Positions 1-8,174 of a stretch of DNA of 64,000 bases are shown one piece after another. Made by a program: the position numbers and the translations under genes. The stretch's first letter is position 1; every line of letters starts with the position of its first letter. This DNA comes from Flagellimonas taeanensis (GTDB taxonomy: Bacteria > Bacteroidota > Bacteroidia > Flavobacteriales > Flavobacteriaceae). The DNA lies in contig NZ_QXFO01000028.1 in assembly GCF_003584105.1 (NCBI RefSeq), forward strand, positions 1 to 64,000, written 5' to 3'. The notes beneath the pieces were generated by a model, which saw only the letters and a program-made list of their open reading frames with translations, was not told the origin of the DNA and did no database searches.

Positions 1-1
1 T

Positions 2-376
2 ATGTTCTATGGGGCCACTGCCTTCAATGGGGATATCGGTGGCTGGGACACTTCCCATGTGACCAATATGTCCTTTATGTTCGTCTATGCCGCTCTCTTT
101 AACCAAGACATCAGTGGTTGGGACACTTCGAGTGTGACCAATATGCAGAGTATGTTCGAATTGGCCACTTCGTTCAACCAGGACATCAATGATTGGGACA
201 CCTCGAGTGTGACCAACATGGGCAGTATGTTTAATGGTGCTGTTGAATTCAATGGTGCCATCTTAGATTGGGACACGGGCGAGGTAACCAATATGGCCAA
301 TATGTTCAAAGGGGCCACCTCCTTTAACGGTATCTTGGATACCTGGGACGTTTCCAATGTGACCAATATGGAAAAC
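2..376 (+). repeat. Five in-frame 75-bp tandem repeats
   Basis: Five units of exactly 75 bp start at 2, 77, 152, 227 and 302, each encoding one 25-residue DUF285 unit. Units are diverged (ATGTT at the start and GTGACCAA/GTAACCAA near the end are the most constant parts), so they look old rather than freshly amplified. More units probably lie left of the window. Confidence 0.9.
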
Positions 377-583
377 ATGTTGGACAACTCGGGGATGAGT
401 GCCTTGAGCTATGGTAGTACCTTAGTAGGCTGGTCCCAGCTTCCCAATCTTCCCTCAAACATTGTTTTGGGTGCTGTTGGCCTGTCCATAGATTGTAGCC
501 ATGCCCCGAGTGTTAACGCCTATACCTTTCTCCGTGCAAACAAGAGCTGGGATATCAATGACGATAGTGGCCATTGCTTCTAA
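2..583 (+). CDS. DUF285/BspA-like surface repeat protein, C-terminal part (cut by window edge)
   Basis: This is the 3' end of a larger gene; the true start lies left of the window and the first in-frame ATG is simply inside a repeat. The 193 visible residues hold five consecutive 25-residue units of the type MF-x-x-A-x-x-FN-x-D-I-x-x-WD-T-S-x-VTNM. They are followed by a roughly 65-residue non-repeat tail with two Cys, ending at TAA. The repeat matches the DUF285 (PF03382) / bacterial surface 26-residue repeat family found in BspA-like proteins, which are surface exposed and sometimes adhesive. No T9SS sorting domain is visible in the tail. A strong terminator follows at 620-650. The next gene downstream is a full-length relative, so the two form a tandem paralogous pair. 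The function is not determined; family assignment is secure. Confidence 0.85.
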   Translation: MFYGATAFNGDIGGWDTSHVTNMSFMFVYAALFNQDISGWDTSSVTNMQSMFELATSFNQDINDWDTSSVTNMGSMFNGAVEFNGAILDWDTGEVTNMANMFKGATSFNGILDTWDVSNVTNMENMLDNSGMSALSYGSTLVGWSQLPNLPSNIVLGAVGLSIDCSHAPSVNAYTFLRANKSWDINDDSGHCF

Positions 584-619
584 GTACCTCGTGAGAAGAT
601 TATTTTTTTAAGACCAAGA

Positions 620-650
620 CCGGGAGGACCAAGTGTCCTTCCGGTTTTTT
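620..650 (+). terminator. Rho-independent terminator
   Basis: A 10-bp stem (620-629 with 635-644, one G-U pair), a 5-nt loop and six T residues (645-650) lie 37 bp after the stop codon of the first DUF285 gene. Confidence 0.85.
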
Positions 651-655
651 ATTTT

Positions 656-691
656 ATTGCAAATTGGATTGTTGGATGTTTCGATTGTTGG
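656..691 (+). repeat. 36-nt direct repeat, copy A
   Basis: Matches 828-863 with three mismatches over 36 nt. The two copies flank the palindromic element at 719-791. Built from short AT-rich words (attgcaaattggatt, cgattgttgg); no coding potential. Confidence 0.75.
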
Positions 692-718
692 GGTTTGGAT
701 TTTTTATTGGCGTTGCTT

Positions 719-791
719 GTCATTCTGAAAACGCGGAGTGTTTGAAGAATCTTTGGCTCCAGTAGGAGATTCTTCGCTTTGCTCAGAATGA
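719..791 (+). repeat. Palindromic ~70-bp dispersed element, copy 1
   Basis: Outer arms TCATTCTGA and TCAGAATGA and inner arms GAAGAATCT and GGAGATTCTTC form a long imperfect hairpin. The same element occurs at 7953-8023 in the opposite orientation with most bases conserved, including the arms and the stretch GTGTTTGAAGAATCT. It resembles REP/MITE-type non-autonomous repeats; no transposase is in the window. Confidence 0.8.
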
Positions 792-827
792 AAATGATTA
801 AGGTATTCCCTTGTTGAATTATTGTTC

Positions 828-863
828 ATTGCAAATTGGATTCTTGGATGCTTCGATTATTGG
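828..863 (+). repeat. 36-nt direct repeat, copy B
   Basis: Partner of 656-691, differing at three positions. It lies 37 nt after the end of the palindromic element. Confidence 0.75.
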
Positions 864-1026
864 AATTTGAACTTTCACCCCCTGTTCCCTTCACCTTAAA
901 CCTGTAACCCAGTCCCATCAACCCAAAGACCCCATCCGTCAATCCAGCCTTGGCATCCGTCAGATCGTGCCCGAAACATTCTCCGGAACGCCCCATCTTG
1001 CCAAGATTAACTGTAAAAAAATGATT

Positions 1027-2757
1027 ATGAAAAACATCACAAAAAAATTGGGTATCGCCATCCTCGCCATGGCCCTGCTATGGTCCTGCGGCAAGGACGA
1101 TGCACCCACACCGCCCAAGAACGCCACCCCGGTGATCGCCGCACAGGAATTCACCGCTTCTGAGGACATTGCCGATACCGTGGTAATCGGTACCGTTGTG
1201 GCCACCGATGCCGACAAGGACGCCCTCACCTTCAGTATCAAGACCAATGACAACGAGTTCTTCGAGATCACGGCCACAGGGGCCCTGAGCCTGGCACCGG
1301 GCAAGACACTGGACTTTGTCAACAAGACACAGCACACCATCACCGTGGAGGTCAGTGACGGTGAGGACAGTGCAACGGCCACCATCACCATAAAAGTGAC
1401 CCAGGCCACCGCACAGAACATTCTACCTGTTATCGGCAATTTTGAATTCACCGTGGCAGAGGACATTGCCGACACCGAAGTGATCGGTATCGTTGAGGCC
1501 TTCGATGTTGATGGGGATGAACTGACCTACGAAATAACGGACAATGCGGACGGTCTTTTTGAAATCGATGGGACCACTGGCGAACTTTCCCTTGCAACAG
1601 GCAGGAGCCTCGACTTTGAGACCGCCACACAGCACAACATCACCGTGCAGGTAAGCGATGGTGCGGGCACTGATTCGGATATAGTAACCATCAATGTCAC
1701 GGACGTGTACGAGTCCCTTGCCAGCGACCCCAACGCCTTTGTCACCACTTGGAAGACCACCGTGGCCAATGAGGAAATTGTTATCGGTACGAACATAAAC
1801 CTTACGTATGACTACACCATCGACTGGGGCGATGGCACGGTGGAAGAGATCGGCACCAGCGACAGACCTTCCCATGTCTACGCCTCGGCCGGTAACCACA
1901 CTGTGGCCATTTTGGGACAGTTTCCTGCCATCGTCATGTTTGAGAGTGCTTCGTCGGAACTTCTGCTGTCCTTGGATCAATGGGGCAGCATCCAATGGGA
2001 AAGCATGAACGGGGCCTTTGGCACATGCCAGAACATGACCTATAAAGCCACCGACATACCCGACCTTTCCCAAGTGACCGATATGTCCTATATATTCTAT
2101 AATGCAAGCTCTTTTAATGGAAACATCGGGAATTGGGACACCTCCAACGTGACCATTATGACAGGAATGTTCAACGGAGCCACATTGTTCAACCAAGACA
2201 TCAGCGGTTGGAATACTTCCAATGCGACCAATATGTCCGGAATGTTCGGTGGAGCCACTTCTTTTAATCAGGACATCAGCGATTGGGACACCTCCAATGT
2301 GACCGGTATGAACTATATGTTCTCTGAAGCCACGGCCTTCAATCAAGACATTGGCAACTGGAACACTTCCAGTGTAACAAATATGACCTTCATGTTCAAT
2401 GAGGCCACCTCCTTCAATCAGGATATTGGCGGTTGGGACACCTCCAATGTCACCTTGATGTTCGGCATGTTCAAAATTGCCACGGTCTTTGACCAAAGTA
2501 TAGGTGGCTGGGATATTGGAAATGTGACCGATATGCGAAATATGTTCGATGGTTGTGGGATGTCGGTAGCCAGTTTCAACGCAACTATAGTGGGTTGGAA
2601 TGCCTTTGTGGAACAAAATGGTGGTCCTATGGACATCACTTTAGGTGTAGATGGCCTTACCTTTTGCGCTAATGGCCTTTCCGCTGGTAACAATTTGGAG
2701 TTCAACCATGGATGGACATTTACCGGAACCTATTCAGGACAGTTAAGCTGTAATTGA
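1027..2757 (+). CDS. Surface lipoprotein with two cadherin-like domains and DUF285 repeats
   Basis: 576 residues. The start at 1027 is chosen over in-frame upstream ATGs (967, 1021) because it begins a clean lipoprotein signal: basic MKNITKK, a hydrophobic stretch, then lipobox LWS-C with the lipidated Cys at 21. The following Gly-Lys-Asp-Asp resembles the lipoprotein export signal that sends Bacteroidota lipoproteins to the cell surface. Two cadherin-like repeats (about 34-126 and 133-226) share D-x-D-x-D calcium-type motifs and the phrase TLDF/SLDF before TQH. A BspA-type region (about 234-340) contains TIDWGDGT. Six 25-residue DUF285 units (356-505) follow, then a tail with two Cys. Likely a surface adhesion or binding protein, by family; the ligand is unknown. 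It is a tandem paralogue of the truncated gene upstream and has its own terminator. Confidence 0.88.
   Translation: MKNITKKLGIAILAMALLWSCGKDDAPTPPKNATPVIAAQEFTASEDIADTVVIGTVVATDADKDALTFSIKTNDNEFFEITATGALSLAPGKTLDFVNKTQHTITVEVSDGEDSATATITIKVTQATAQNILPVIGNFEFTVAEDIADTEVIGIVEAFDVDGDELTYEITDNADGLFEIDGTTGELSLATGRSLDFETATQHNITVQVSDGAGTDSDIVTINVTDVYESLASDPNAFVTTWKTTVANEEIVIGTNINLTYDYTIDWGDGTVEEIGTSDRPSHVYASAGNHTVAILGQFPAIVMFESASSELLLSLDQWGSIQWESMNGAFGTCQNMTYKATDIPDLSQVTDMSYIFYNASSFNGNIGNWDTSNVTIMTGMFNGATLFNQDISGWNTSNATNMSGMFGGATSFNQDISDWDTSNVTGMNYMFSEATAFNQDIGNWNTSSVTNMTFMFNEATSFNQDIGGWDTSNVTLMFGMFKIATVFDQSIGGWDIGNVTDMRNMFDGCGMSVASFNATIVGWNAFVEQNGGPMDITLGVDGLTFCANGLSAGNNLEFNHGWTFTGTYSGQLSCN
2092..2541 (+). 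repeat. Six in-frame 75-bp tandem repeats
   Basis: Units start at 2092, 2167, 2242, 2317, 2392 and 2467, each 75 bp, coding for DUF285 repeats. They share phrases with the repeats at 2-376, so the two genes are possible partners for homologous recombination. Confidence 0.9.
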
Positions 2758-2788
2758 TTTCCAACAAGATAGAATAGCATGCAATACT

Positions 2789-2826
2789 AACCACCGGGAG
2801 GCTTTAGGATCTTTCGGTGGTTTTTA
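2789..2826 (+). terminator. Rho-independent terminator
   Basis: Stem AACCACCG (2789-2796) with CGGTGGTT (2815-2822), an 18-nt loop and a T-rich tail, 31 bp after the stop of the DUF285 lipoprotein. Confidence 0.75.
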
Positions 2827-2849
2827 TTTACTGATGTCTGAAATCAGAG

Positions 2850-2890
2850 GTCAGAAGTGTCACGTTGAGCGTAGTCGAAACGTCGGAAGT
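2850..2890 (+). repeat. Exact 41-bp dispersed repeat, copy 1, with an ECF41-like promoter pattern
   Basis: All 41 bases are identical to 17999-18039. Inside is TGTCACG (2858-2864), 16 nt, then CGTC (2881-2884), the arrangement reported for ECF41 sigma-factor promoters. It also contains an imperfect palindrome (ACGTT and AACGT arms). The next gene in this orientation, lpdA, begins 310 bp downstream. Confidence 0.85.
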
Positions 2891-3199
2891 ATTTCGTGCC
2901 TATTCGTGAAATTCGGTCAAAATAGACCATAGAACATGGACAATAGAGAATAGACTTTTGTTTTTGGGGTATTCGGTAACTGAGTTATTCGTCATTGCTT
3001 ATTGTACATTGTTTACTGCCCAACCCGCATCCCGAAATTTTGCTCCTTCCTTGCACTTTCACCTTTGACCCTTCAACCCAAAACCCGTAACCCGTAACCC
3101 ACAACCCGAAACTTTCCGCATCCCACTGTTCCAACGAAAAAACATTCGTATTTTTACCACTGTTTTTAAAGAACGGATTATCCTTACAAACCATACAAT

Positions 3200-4603
3200 A
3201 TGAATCAATATGATGTAGCTGTCATCGGCTCGGGCCCCGGAGGCTATGTGGCAGCGATTAGATGTGCCCAATTGGGAATGAAAACCGCAATCATTGAAAA
3301 GTACGACACCTTGGGAGGCACCTGCCTCAATGTGGGCTGTATTCCCTCCAAGGCCCTTTTGGACTCATCGCACCACTACGAGGATGCCATAAAGCACTTT
3401 GCCGAGCACGGAATCGATATTCCTGGTGAAGTTAAGGTGAACCTAAAGCAGATGATCGCCCGCAAACAGGATGTCGTGGAACAGAACACCAAGGGCATCG
3501 AGTTTTTGATGGGCAAGAACAAGATAGATGTCCTGCACGGACTCGGAAGTTTCAAGGATGCCACCCACATTGCTGTTGAAAAAGATGGAAAAACGGAGAC
3601 CATCGAGGCAAAGAACATCATCATTGCCACGGGATCCAAACCCTCTACCTTGCCGTTCATTCAACTGGACAAGGAACGCATCATCACGTCCACTGAAGCG
3701 CTTAAGCTAAAGGGAATCCCCAAACATCTGATCGTTATCGGGGGAGGGGTCATCGGTCTGGAATTGGGCCAGGTATATAAGCGCCTTGGTTCCGAAGTGA
3801 CCGTTGTGGAATATATGGACCGCATTATCCCAACGATGGATGCCGCCCTTTCCAAAGAATTGATGAAAGTGCTGAAAAAGCAAAAAATGGCCTTCAACCT
3901 GTCCCATAAAGTGAAAGCAGTGGAGCGCAAAGGAAAAGAGGTCATTGTAAAGGCAGACGACAAAAAGGGACAAGAAGTGGTATTGACCGGCGATTATTGC
4001 TTGGTCTGTGTGGGACGTAGGCCCTATACCGATGGACTGGACCTTGAAGCAGCTGGCGTGAAACTGGACGACAGGGGCAGGGTAGCGGTGAACGATCACC
4101 TACAGACCAACGTATCCAACATCTACGCAATCGGGGATGTGATCAAAGGGGCCATGTTGGCACACAAGGCCGAAGAAGAAGGCGTTTTGGTGGCCGAACT
4201 CTTGGCCGGACAAAAACCGCACATCAACTACGACCTCATTCCCGGAGTGGTCTACACCTGGCCGGAAGTGGCCGCTGTGGGCAAGACCGAAGAGCAGTTG
4301 AAGGAAGAAGGCGTGGACTATAAAGTGGGGCAGTTTCCCATGAGGGCATTGGGCCGCTCACGTGCCAGTATGGACCTGGATGGGTTTGTAAAAATATTGG
4401 CGGACAAAAAGACCGATGAGGTGTTGGGCGTCCACATGGTGGGTGCGCGTTGTGCCGATTTGATTGCTGAGGCTGTTACCGCAATGGAATTCAGGGCTTC
4501 TGCCGAGGACATTGCAAGAATGAGCCATGCACACCCGACGTATGCCGAAGCTGTCAAGGAAGCTGCCTTGGATGCAACGGACAAAAGGTCGTTGCATAGT
4601 TAG
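3200..4603 (+). CDS. lpdA: Dihydrolipoyl dehydrogenase (E3)
   Basis: 467 residues, the usual length. The flavoprotein reoxidises dihydrolipoamide of 2-oxoacid dehydrogenase complexes and the glycine cleavage system with NAD+. The N-terminal FAD site is GSGPGG (10-15). The redox-active disulfide is GGTCLNVGCIPSK with Cys42 and Cys47. A second Rossmann motif for NAD is GGGVIGLELG near 180. The second FAD motif is YAIGDV near 312. The C-terminal His-Glu pair that completes the partner active site is in HAHPTYAEAVKEA. No E1/E2 gene is adjacent; a fused E1 alpha/beta gene lies at 55186-57597, so E3 is presumably shared. It is transcribed alone and ends at a bidirectional terminator. Confidence 0.97.
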   Translation: MNQYDVAVIGSGPGGYVAAIRCAQLGMKTAIIEKYDTLGGTCLNVGCIPSKALLDSSHHYEDAIKHFAEHGIDIPGEVKVNLKQMIARKQDVVEQNTKGIEFLMGKNKIDVLHGLGSFKDATHIAVEKDGKTETIEAKNIIIATGSKPSTLPFIQLDKERIITSTEALKLKGIPKHLIVIGGGVIGLELGQVYKRLGSEVTVVEYMDRIIPTMDAALSKELMKVLKKQKMAFNLSHKVKAVERKGKEVIVKADDKKGQEVVLTGDYCLVCVGRRPYTDGLDLEAAGVKLDDRGRVAVNDHLQTNVSNIYAIGDVIKGAMLAHKAEEEGVLVAELLAGQKPHINYDLIPGVVYTWPEVAAVGKTEEQLKEEGVDYKVGQFPMRALGRSRASMDLDGFVKILADKKTDEVLGVHMVGARCADLIAEAVTAMEFRASAEDIARMSHAHPTYAEAVKEAALDATDKRSLHS

Positions 4604-4622
4604 TCAATAGATAAGAAAAAGT

Positions 4623-4660
4623 AAAAGGGCATTCGGTCTATCAAGATGGGATGCCTTTTT
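4623..4660. terminator. Bidirectional terminator between convergent lpdA and the acyltransferase gene
   Basis: AAAAGGGCAT (4623-4632) pairs with ATGCCTTTTT (4651-4660), with A and T runs at the two ends. It sits between two convergent stop codons. Confidence 0.7.
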
Positions 4661-4668
4661 TGTTGAGG

Positions 4669-5865
4669 TTAACCTCTTGCGGTGCGGAACAGTCTTTTGA
4701 GGATCAAGCCTGCCCGGGACAACAGTTCCTTCAGCACGGAAAATGAGATGTCCTTGATTTCGAGCACTTGTTTCTTCGCAGTCTCCAAAGCCCAAGCAAT
4801 GCTGGACTTGATACTCTCTTCGTATTGGCTATATTTCAAAGCCAAAAAGGTACAGACGAACATAAACAGCACAGCTCCGGGGATAACCACAGAAGGGGTC
4901 AGGGAATGGTGGAAGAACCGATAGAGCCCCAATCCCGTCAAACTTCCATAGAGAACCATATAATGGATCACATAGATGGAAAGGGTGCTGGAGCCAATAT
5001 TCAGGATGGTGCGGTTGTTTATAAGCCGTCGAAGCAACATGAACACAGCAAATACCACAAATACATTGCCCAATCGGATAAACAGGTAGTTGTTGAGTTG
5101 CAGCAAGTTGAAAAGTTCTACTCCCGTCCATTCGTAAATGGCAAGGAAGGTTGGTGACAATGCATAGCACAGAACGGCGCCAAGTCCCAACGAAATGGCA
5201 ATGGCCACTGGATAAAGGTATTTGAAATCCTTGAACCTCAAGAACAAGATAGAAATGAAAGCTCCGATGGTGGCATATCCAAGCCATGGGATGATGGTAA
5301 ATACAGAGCCGTTGGCCTTGGTGAAATAATTGGCGATGAATTCCGGTAAAAAGGAAAAGGACCACTGCTTGTAAAGTGGTTCAAACAGGAACAGGACCAA
5401 AGTAATGCCCAGCAGGACCAATGGAAACATATGCTTTCTTCTGTTGATGGTCAACAGATAGATCCCGATCAAGGCCAAAATGGAAAGCCCGATACAGTGC
5501 AGTACGTCCACAAAGTAAAAAGAAGGGTAAATTTCCCCTTTGAGCAGTCCAAAGAGATTGGAACGTAACAAATAGCCAATAAAAACGAGTTGAAGCCCGC
5601 GGCGAATACCTTTGACCACTCTTGGGTTGTCCATCCCTTTTTGGGGCATCCGCACGAGTAGGTAGGTAAAAATGAACCCGGAAACCGTAAAGAAAACAGG
5701 CGCTGTGATTCCCCGGAAATAAAGCCAAACACGGAAGGCACCATTGTTGAGGTCCCTAAAGGCCGGTTCCAAAAGCCCATCGATGAAATGTCCTTGGAGC
5801 ATCATCAATATGGCCCAGGCACGCATGGCATCTACAAAAAATAACCTGTTGGTCTTAACTGTCAT
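4669..5865 (-). CDS. Multi-pass membrane acyltransferase (acyltransferase 3 / HGSNAT-like)
   Basis: 398 residues with about ten hydrophobic segments. The N-terminus has FVDAMRAWAILMMLQGH and then RGITAPVFFTVSGF. This is the Arg-x-x-x-(5-8)-His pattern and following helix of the acyltransferase 3 / heparan-alpha-glucosaminide acetyltransferase-like superfamily, in which the His takes part in acyl transfer across the membrane. I chose the ATG at 5865 because the family homology starts there and an AGGAAGAG sequence lies just upstream on the minus strand; an in-frame ATG at 5925 would add 20 basic residues. The acceptor (surface sugar, peptidoglycan or lipid) cannot be told. It is monocistronic and convergent with lpdA. 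Confidence 0.75.
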   Translation of the reverse strand: MTVKTNRLFFVDAMRAWAILMMLQGHFIDGLLEPAFRDLNNGAFRVWLYFRGITAPVFFTVSGFIFTYLLVRMPQKGMDNPRVVKGIRRGLQLVFIGYLLRSNLFGLLKGEIYPSFYFVDVLHCIGLSILALIGIYLLTINRRKHMFPLVLLGITLVLFLFEPLYKQWSFSFLPEFIANYFTKANGSVFTIIPWLGYATIGAFISILFLRFKDFKYLYPVAIAISLGLGAVLCYALSPTFLAIYEWTGVELFNLLQLNNYLFIRLGNVFVVFAVFMLLRRLINNRTILNIGSSTLSIYVIHYMVLYGSLTGLGLYRFFHHSLTPSVVIPGAVLFMFVCTFLALKYSQYEESIKSSIAWALETAKKQVLEIKDISFSVLKELLSRAGLILKRLFRTARG

Positions 5866-5995
5866 TTGGTTCAATCTCTTCCTATATACTTGTTTTGCAA
5901 GTACTTTGGATGCTTTCCGCGCCAAAATTATACAAAATACTTACAACTCTGCCCCAATTGGGGTATTTTAGCGAAACAATCAATGATTTTTTTCT

Positions 5996-6529
5996 ATGGC
6001 AGCGATTTTGGCATTCGCCGGAAGCAATTCTTCAACATCCATCAATTTCAGGCTTGTACAATTTACCACTTCTTTGGTGGAAGGGCATGACCTTAGGTTG
6101 TTGAACATGACAAAATATCCATTTCCGATGTTCAGTGAGGATGATGAAAAAAGAAAAGGATATTCCAATGCTTTGGTGGAGTTCAAGGAGGAAATCCAGA
6201 AAGCAGATGGACTCATACTCTCCGTGAACGAGCATAACGGTAATCCATCGGCCTATTTTAAGAATGTTTTGGATTGGCTGTCCCGTTTGGACCGGAAATT
6301 TTTGGAAGGGACAAAGGTGCTCCTCATGTCCACTTCGGGAGGTAAACGAGGCGGTATGGGTTCTTTGGGTGTGATACAGAATATGTTGCCAAGGTTTGGA
6401 GCAGAAATCACCGCGACGTTTTCCCTGCCTTCGTTCCATGATACTTTTTCCGAGGACGGGATTCTGGATGAATCCTTGAAAGCAGAACACCAAAAAGCGC
6501 TACAGACTTTTTTGGATTCGTTAAAATAA
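5996..6529 (+). CDS. NADPH-dependent FMN reductase family protein
   Basis: 177 residues with a flavodoxin-like fold. The FMN phosphate loop is GSNSSTSIN near residue 9, and the family signature follows as ILSVNEHNGNPSAYFKNVLDWLSR around 75-98. The STSGGKRGG stretch near 113 also fits the flavin-binding loop. Such proteins reduce FMN, quinones, azo dyes or chromate with NAD(P)H; the physiological substrate here is unknown. Its TAA ends 6 nt before the TTG start of pabB, so the two are probably co-transcribed. It is distinct from the azoreductase at 36009. Confidence 0.85.
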   Translation: MAAILAFAGSNSSTSINFRLVQFTTSLVEGHDLRLLNMTKYPFPMFSEDDEKRKGYSNALVEFKEEIQKADGLILSVNEHNGNPSAYFKNVLDWLSRLDRKFLEGTKVLLMSTSGGKRGGMGSLGVIQNMLPRFGAEITATFSLPSFHDTFSEDGILDESLKAEHQKALQTFLDSLK

Positions 6530-6535
6530 TGGGCA

Positions 6536-7825
6536 TTGCGTACACAGCGTTCCTTTAAGACAGCATCACCTTTACAAAGTAAGAACGCCCTTTTGGAATG
6601 GTCCAAAAACTACACGGATGTGGTGTGGTTGGACAGCAACGGGCATCGGGGCAACTATTCATCCTTTGAAGCCTGTCTGGCCGTTGGGAAATCCAAGGGA
6701 TTTTTCCATTTGGAAGAACTTAGGAGCTACTTTGAACACCGGTCTGACTGGCTGTTCGGCTATTTTTCATACGATTTGAAAAACCAGTTGGAGGATTTGA
6801 TCTCCTGCAATGGGGATGGAATTGGGTTCCCTGACCTGTATTTTTTTCAGCCCCGTAAAATTATCATTTTGGATGGGGGCCAGCTCCAGTTCAACTACTT
6901 GGAAGCTGATGTGCCTGACATGGAAAAAGATTTTGCGGACATTGTCTCATTGTTGGGTGAAGATAGGACCAACAATGTCAAGACTTCCCCCATTCCCATA
7001 AAGATGCGTATCCACAAGGATGCCTATTTTGAAAAAGCGAACCGTTTTTTGGAGCACATCCATCGTGGTGATATTTATGAGGCCAATTTTTGTCAGGAGT
7101 TTTATGCCCAAGATGTACAGATAGCCCCTTTGGAGACCTATAAAAAGCTGAACTCCATATCCGAACCGCCGTTTGCGGCCTTTATGCGATTGGATGAAAG
7201 GTATTTGTTGTGTGCCTCCCCGGAGCGGTATTTGAGAAGGCAGGGCGAAAAAGTAATTTCACAGCCCATAAAGGGTACCGCACCACGGGGAAGGGATGCC
7301 GATGACGATTTGCGCATACGGGAACAACTGGCCAAAGATGAAAAGGAAAGAGCAGAGAACATCATGATTACGGATTTGGTGCGGAACGATCTTTCCAAAA
7401 ACGCCATCAAAGGAAGTGTGGAAGTTGAAGAACTCTGCAAGGTATATGGATACAAACAAGTAAACCAAATGATCTCAACCATTACTTCAAAAATCTATCC
7501 AGATATAAACCCTGTTGACCTGATAAGGGAAACCTTCCCGATGGGCAGCATGACAGGCGCACCAAAGATATCCGCAATGAAGATCATTGAAGCTTTGGAG
7601 GAGACCAAACGAGGTCTGTACAGTGGGGCAGTGGGCTATTTTGACCCTCAAGGAAATTTCGACTTCAATGTGGTGATACGGAGCATTTTGTATAACGAAA
7701 AGCACAGGTTTGTCTCCTATTCCGTGGGAAGTGCCATCACTGCAAAGTCCGACCCCGAAATGGAGTATCAGGAATGCCTGCTGAAGGCGAGGGCCATGCG
7801 AAGTGTTTTGGGCGAAGAGGTTTAA
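6536..7825 (+). CDS. pabB: Aminodeoxychorismate synthase component I (chorismate-binding enzyme)
   Basis: 429 residues with the TrpE/PabB/MenF fold. It aminates chorismate to 4-amino-4-deoxychorismate for folate synthesis, using ammonia from a PabA-type glutaminase. The motif PIKGTAPRG carries Lys246, the residue typical of PabB; anthranilate synthases have Ala there (PIAGT). Other family motifs are GDIYEANFCQ, NIMITDLVRNDLSK and the C-terminal GSMTGAPK, with Mg and chorismate ligands in the last two. No pabA or pabC is adjacent. The start is a TTG at 6536. No ATG precedes the conserved region in frame, and the ATG overlapping the upstream stop codon (6529) is in another frame, so the start is the least certain part. 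It may be translationally coupled to the FMN reductase gene. Confidence 0.88.
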   Translation: MRTQRSFKTASPLQSKNALLEWSKNYTDVVWLDSNGHRGNYSSFEACLAVGKSKGFFHLEELRSYFEHRSDWLFGYFSYDLKNQLEDLISCNGDGIGFPDLYFFQPRKIIILDGGQLQFNYLEADVPDMEKDFADIVSLLGEDRTNNVKTSPIPIKMRIHKDAYFEKANRFLEHIHRGDIYEANFCQEFYAQDVQIAPLETYKKLNSISEPPFAAFMRLDERYLLCASPERYLRRQGEKVISQPIKGTAPRGRDADDDLRIREQLAKDEKERAENIMITDLVRNDLSKNAIKGSVEVEELCKVYGYKQVNQMISTITSKIYPDINPVDLIRETFPMGSMTGAPKISAMKIIEALEETKRGLYSGAVGYFDPQGNFDFNVVIRSILYNEKHRFVSYSVGSAITAKSDPEMEYQECLLKARAMRSVLGEEV

Positions 7826-7952
7826 GGTTAGAGGTTTAGGGTTTGAAGTTTCAAGTTCAAATTTCAAAAACATAAAAACAAGAGGCCAACATTGAGCATC
7901 AAGTGTCAAATCATAAATTCCAGTGGGCAGTAAACAGTTTGCAGTGAACTTT

Positions 7953-8023
7953 GTCATTCTGAGCAACGCGAAGAATCTCTTGCAGGATGAGATTCTTCAA
8001 ACACTTCGTGTTTTCAGAATGAC
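7953..8023 (-). repeat. Palindromic ~70-bp dispersed element, copy 2
   Basis: GTCATTCTGA (7953-7962) is the inverse of TCAGAATGAC (8014-8023), and GAAGAATCTC is the inverse of GAGATTCTTC inside it. Read on the minus strand it aligns with 719-791 over almost its whole length. RNA from either strand would fold into a long hairpin. Confidence 0.85.
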
Positions 8024-8095
8024 AGGAATGGTTGTCTTTTCTCTTTGTTCTTTGTTCTTCCTACATCGGGCACCAAGCTTGAAGCACCAAATTCC

Positions 8096-8158
8096 AATAA
8101 CGAAATAACTCAGTAACTGAATAACCCATAACAGAATAACCCAATAACTCAACAACGA
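8096..8158 (+). repeat. Low-complexity run of aataacccaataact-like words
   Basis: About six diverged copies of a 10-15 nt word (aataactcagtaactgaata, acccataacagaata, acccaataactcaacaac). The same vocabulary appears at 18050-18090 and, inverted, at 31136-31180. Confidence 0.6.
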
Positions 8159-8162
8159 ATCG

Positions 8163-8170
8163 TATTTTTG
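8163..8170 (+). promoter_or_regulatory. Possible -7 element immediately before tilS
   Basis: TATTTTTG fits the Bacteroidota -7 consensus TAnnTTTG and ends 4 nt before the tilS ATG, which would give a nearly leaderless mRNA. No TTG/TTTG is found about 19 nt upstream, so this may be a chance match. Confidence 0.3.
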
Positions 8171-8174
8171 TGGT

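Larger units (their letters stand above)
584..1026. other. Gene-free spacer between the two DUF285 genes
   Basis: About 440 bp without a credible gene. It holds the terminator of the upstream gene (620-650), a pair of 36-nt direct repeats (656-691 and 828-863) and, between them, one copy of a roughly 70-bp palindromic element (719-791). Pyrimidine-rich low-complexity text follows up to about 960. In-frame codons from 967 to 1026 precede the chosen start of the next gene but do not look like protein. Confidence 0.7.
2758..3199. other. Gene-free, repeat-rich spacer before lpdA
   Basis: About 440 bp. It contains the terminator at 2789-2826, the exact 41-bp repeat at 2850-2890, and a low-complexity stretch at 2975-3115 built from short variants such as ttgttcattg/attgtacattg and cccgtaaccc/cccaaaaccc. 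No coding signal is seen. TATTTTTA at 3149-3156 is one base from the -7 consensus TAnnTTTG and could belong to the lpdA promoter. Confidence 0.6.
7826..8174. other. Gene-free, repeat-filled spacer before tilS
   Basis: About 350 bp. 7826-7950 is low-complexity text made of near-repeated words (gaggttt, caagttcaaatttcaaa, cagtgggcagtaaacagtttgcagtgaac). 7953-8023 is the second palindromic element. 8096-8158 is a run of variants of aataacccaataact. No reading frame looks like protein. Confidence 0.65.

Noticed and set aside
2-376. Regularly spaced repeats as a CRISPR array
   Set aside because: The period is exactly 75 bp, in frame, and encodes DUF285 units; there are no identical repeats separated by unique spacers.
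967-1026. Upstream ATGs (967 and 1021) as the start of the DUF285 lipoprotein
   Set aside because: They would place extra polar residues before a clean lipoprotein signal, abolishing export; 1027 is the better start.
1423-2616. Long open frame on the minus strand (397 codons) with repeated HIGHIGG-like units
   Set aside because: It is the antisense shadow of the DUF285 repeats; the repetitiveness comes from the 75-bp units of the real plus-strand gene, and it lacks a signal or known domain.
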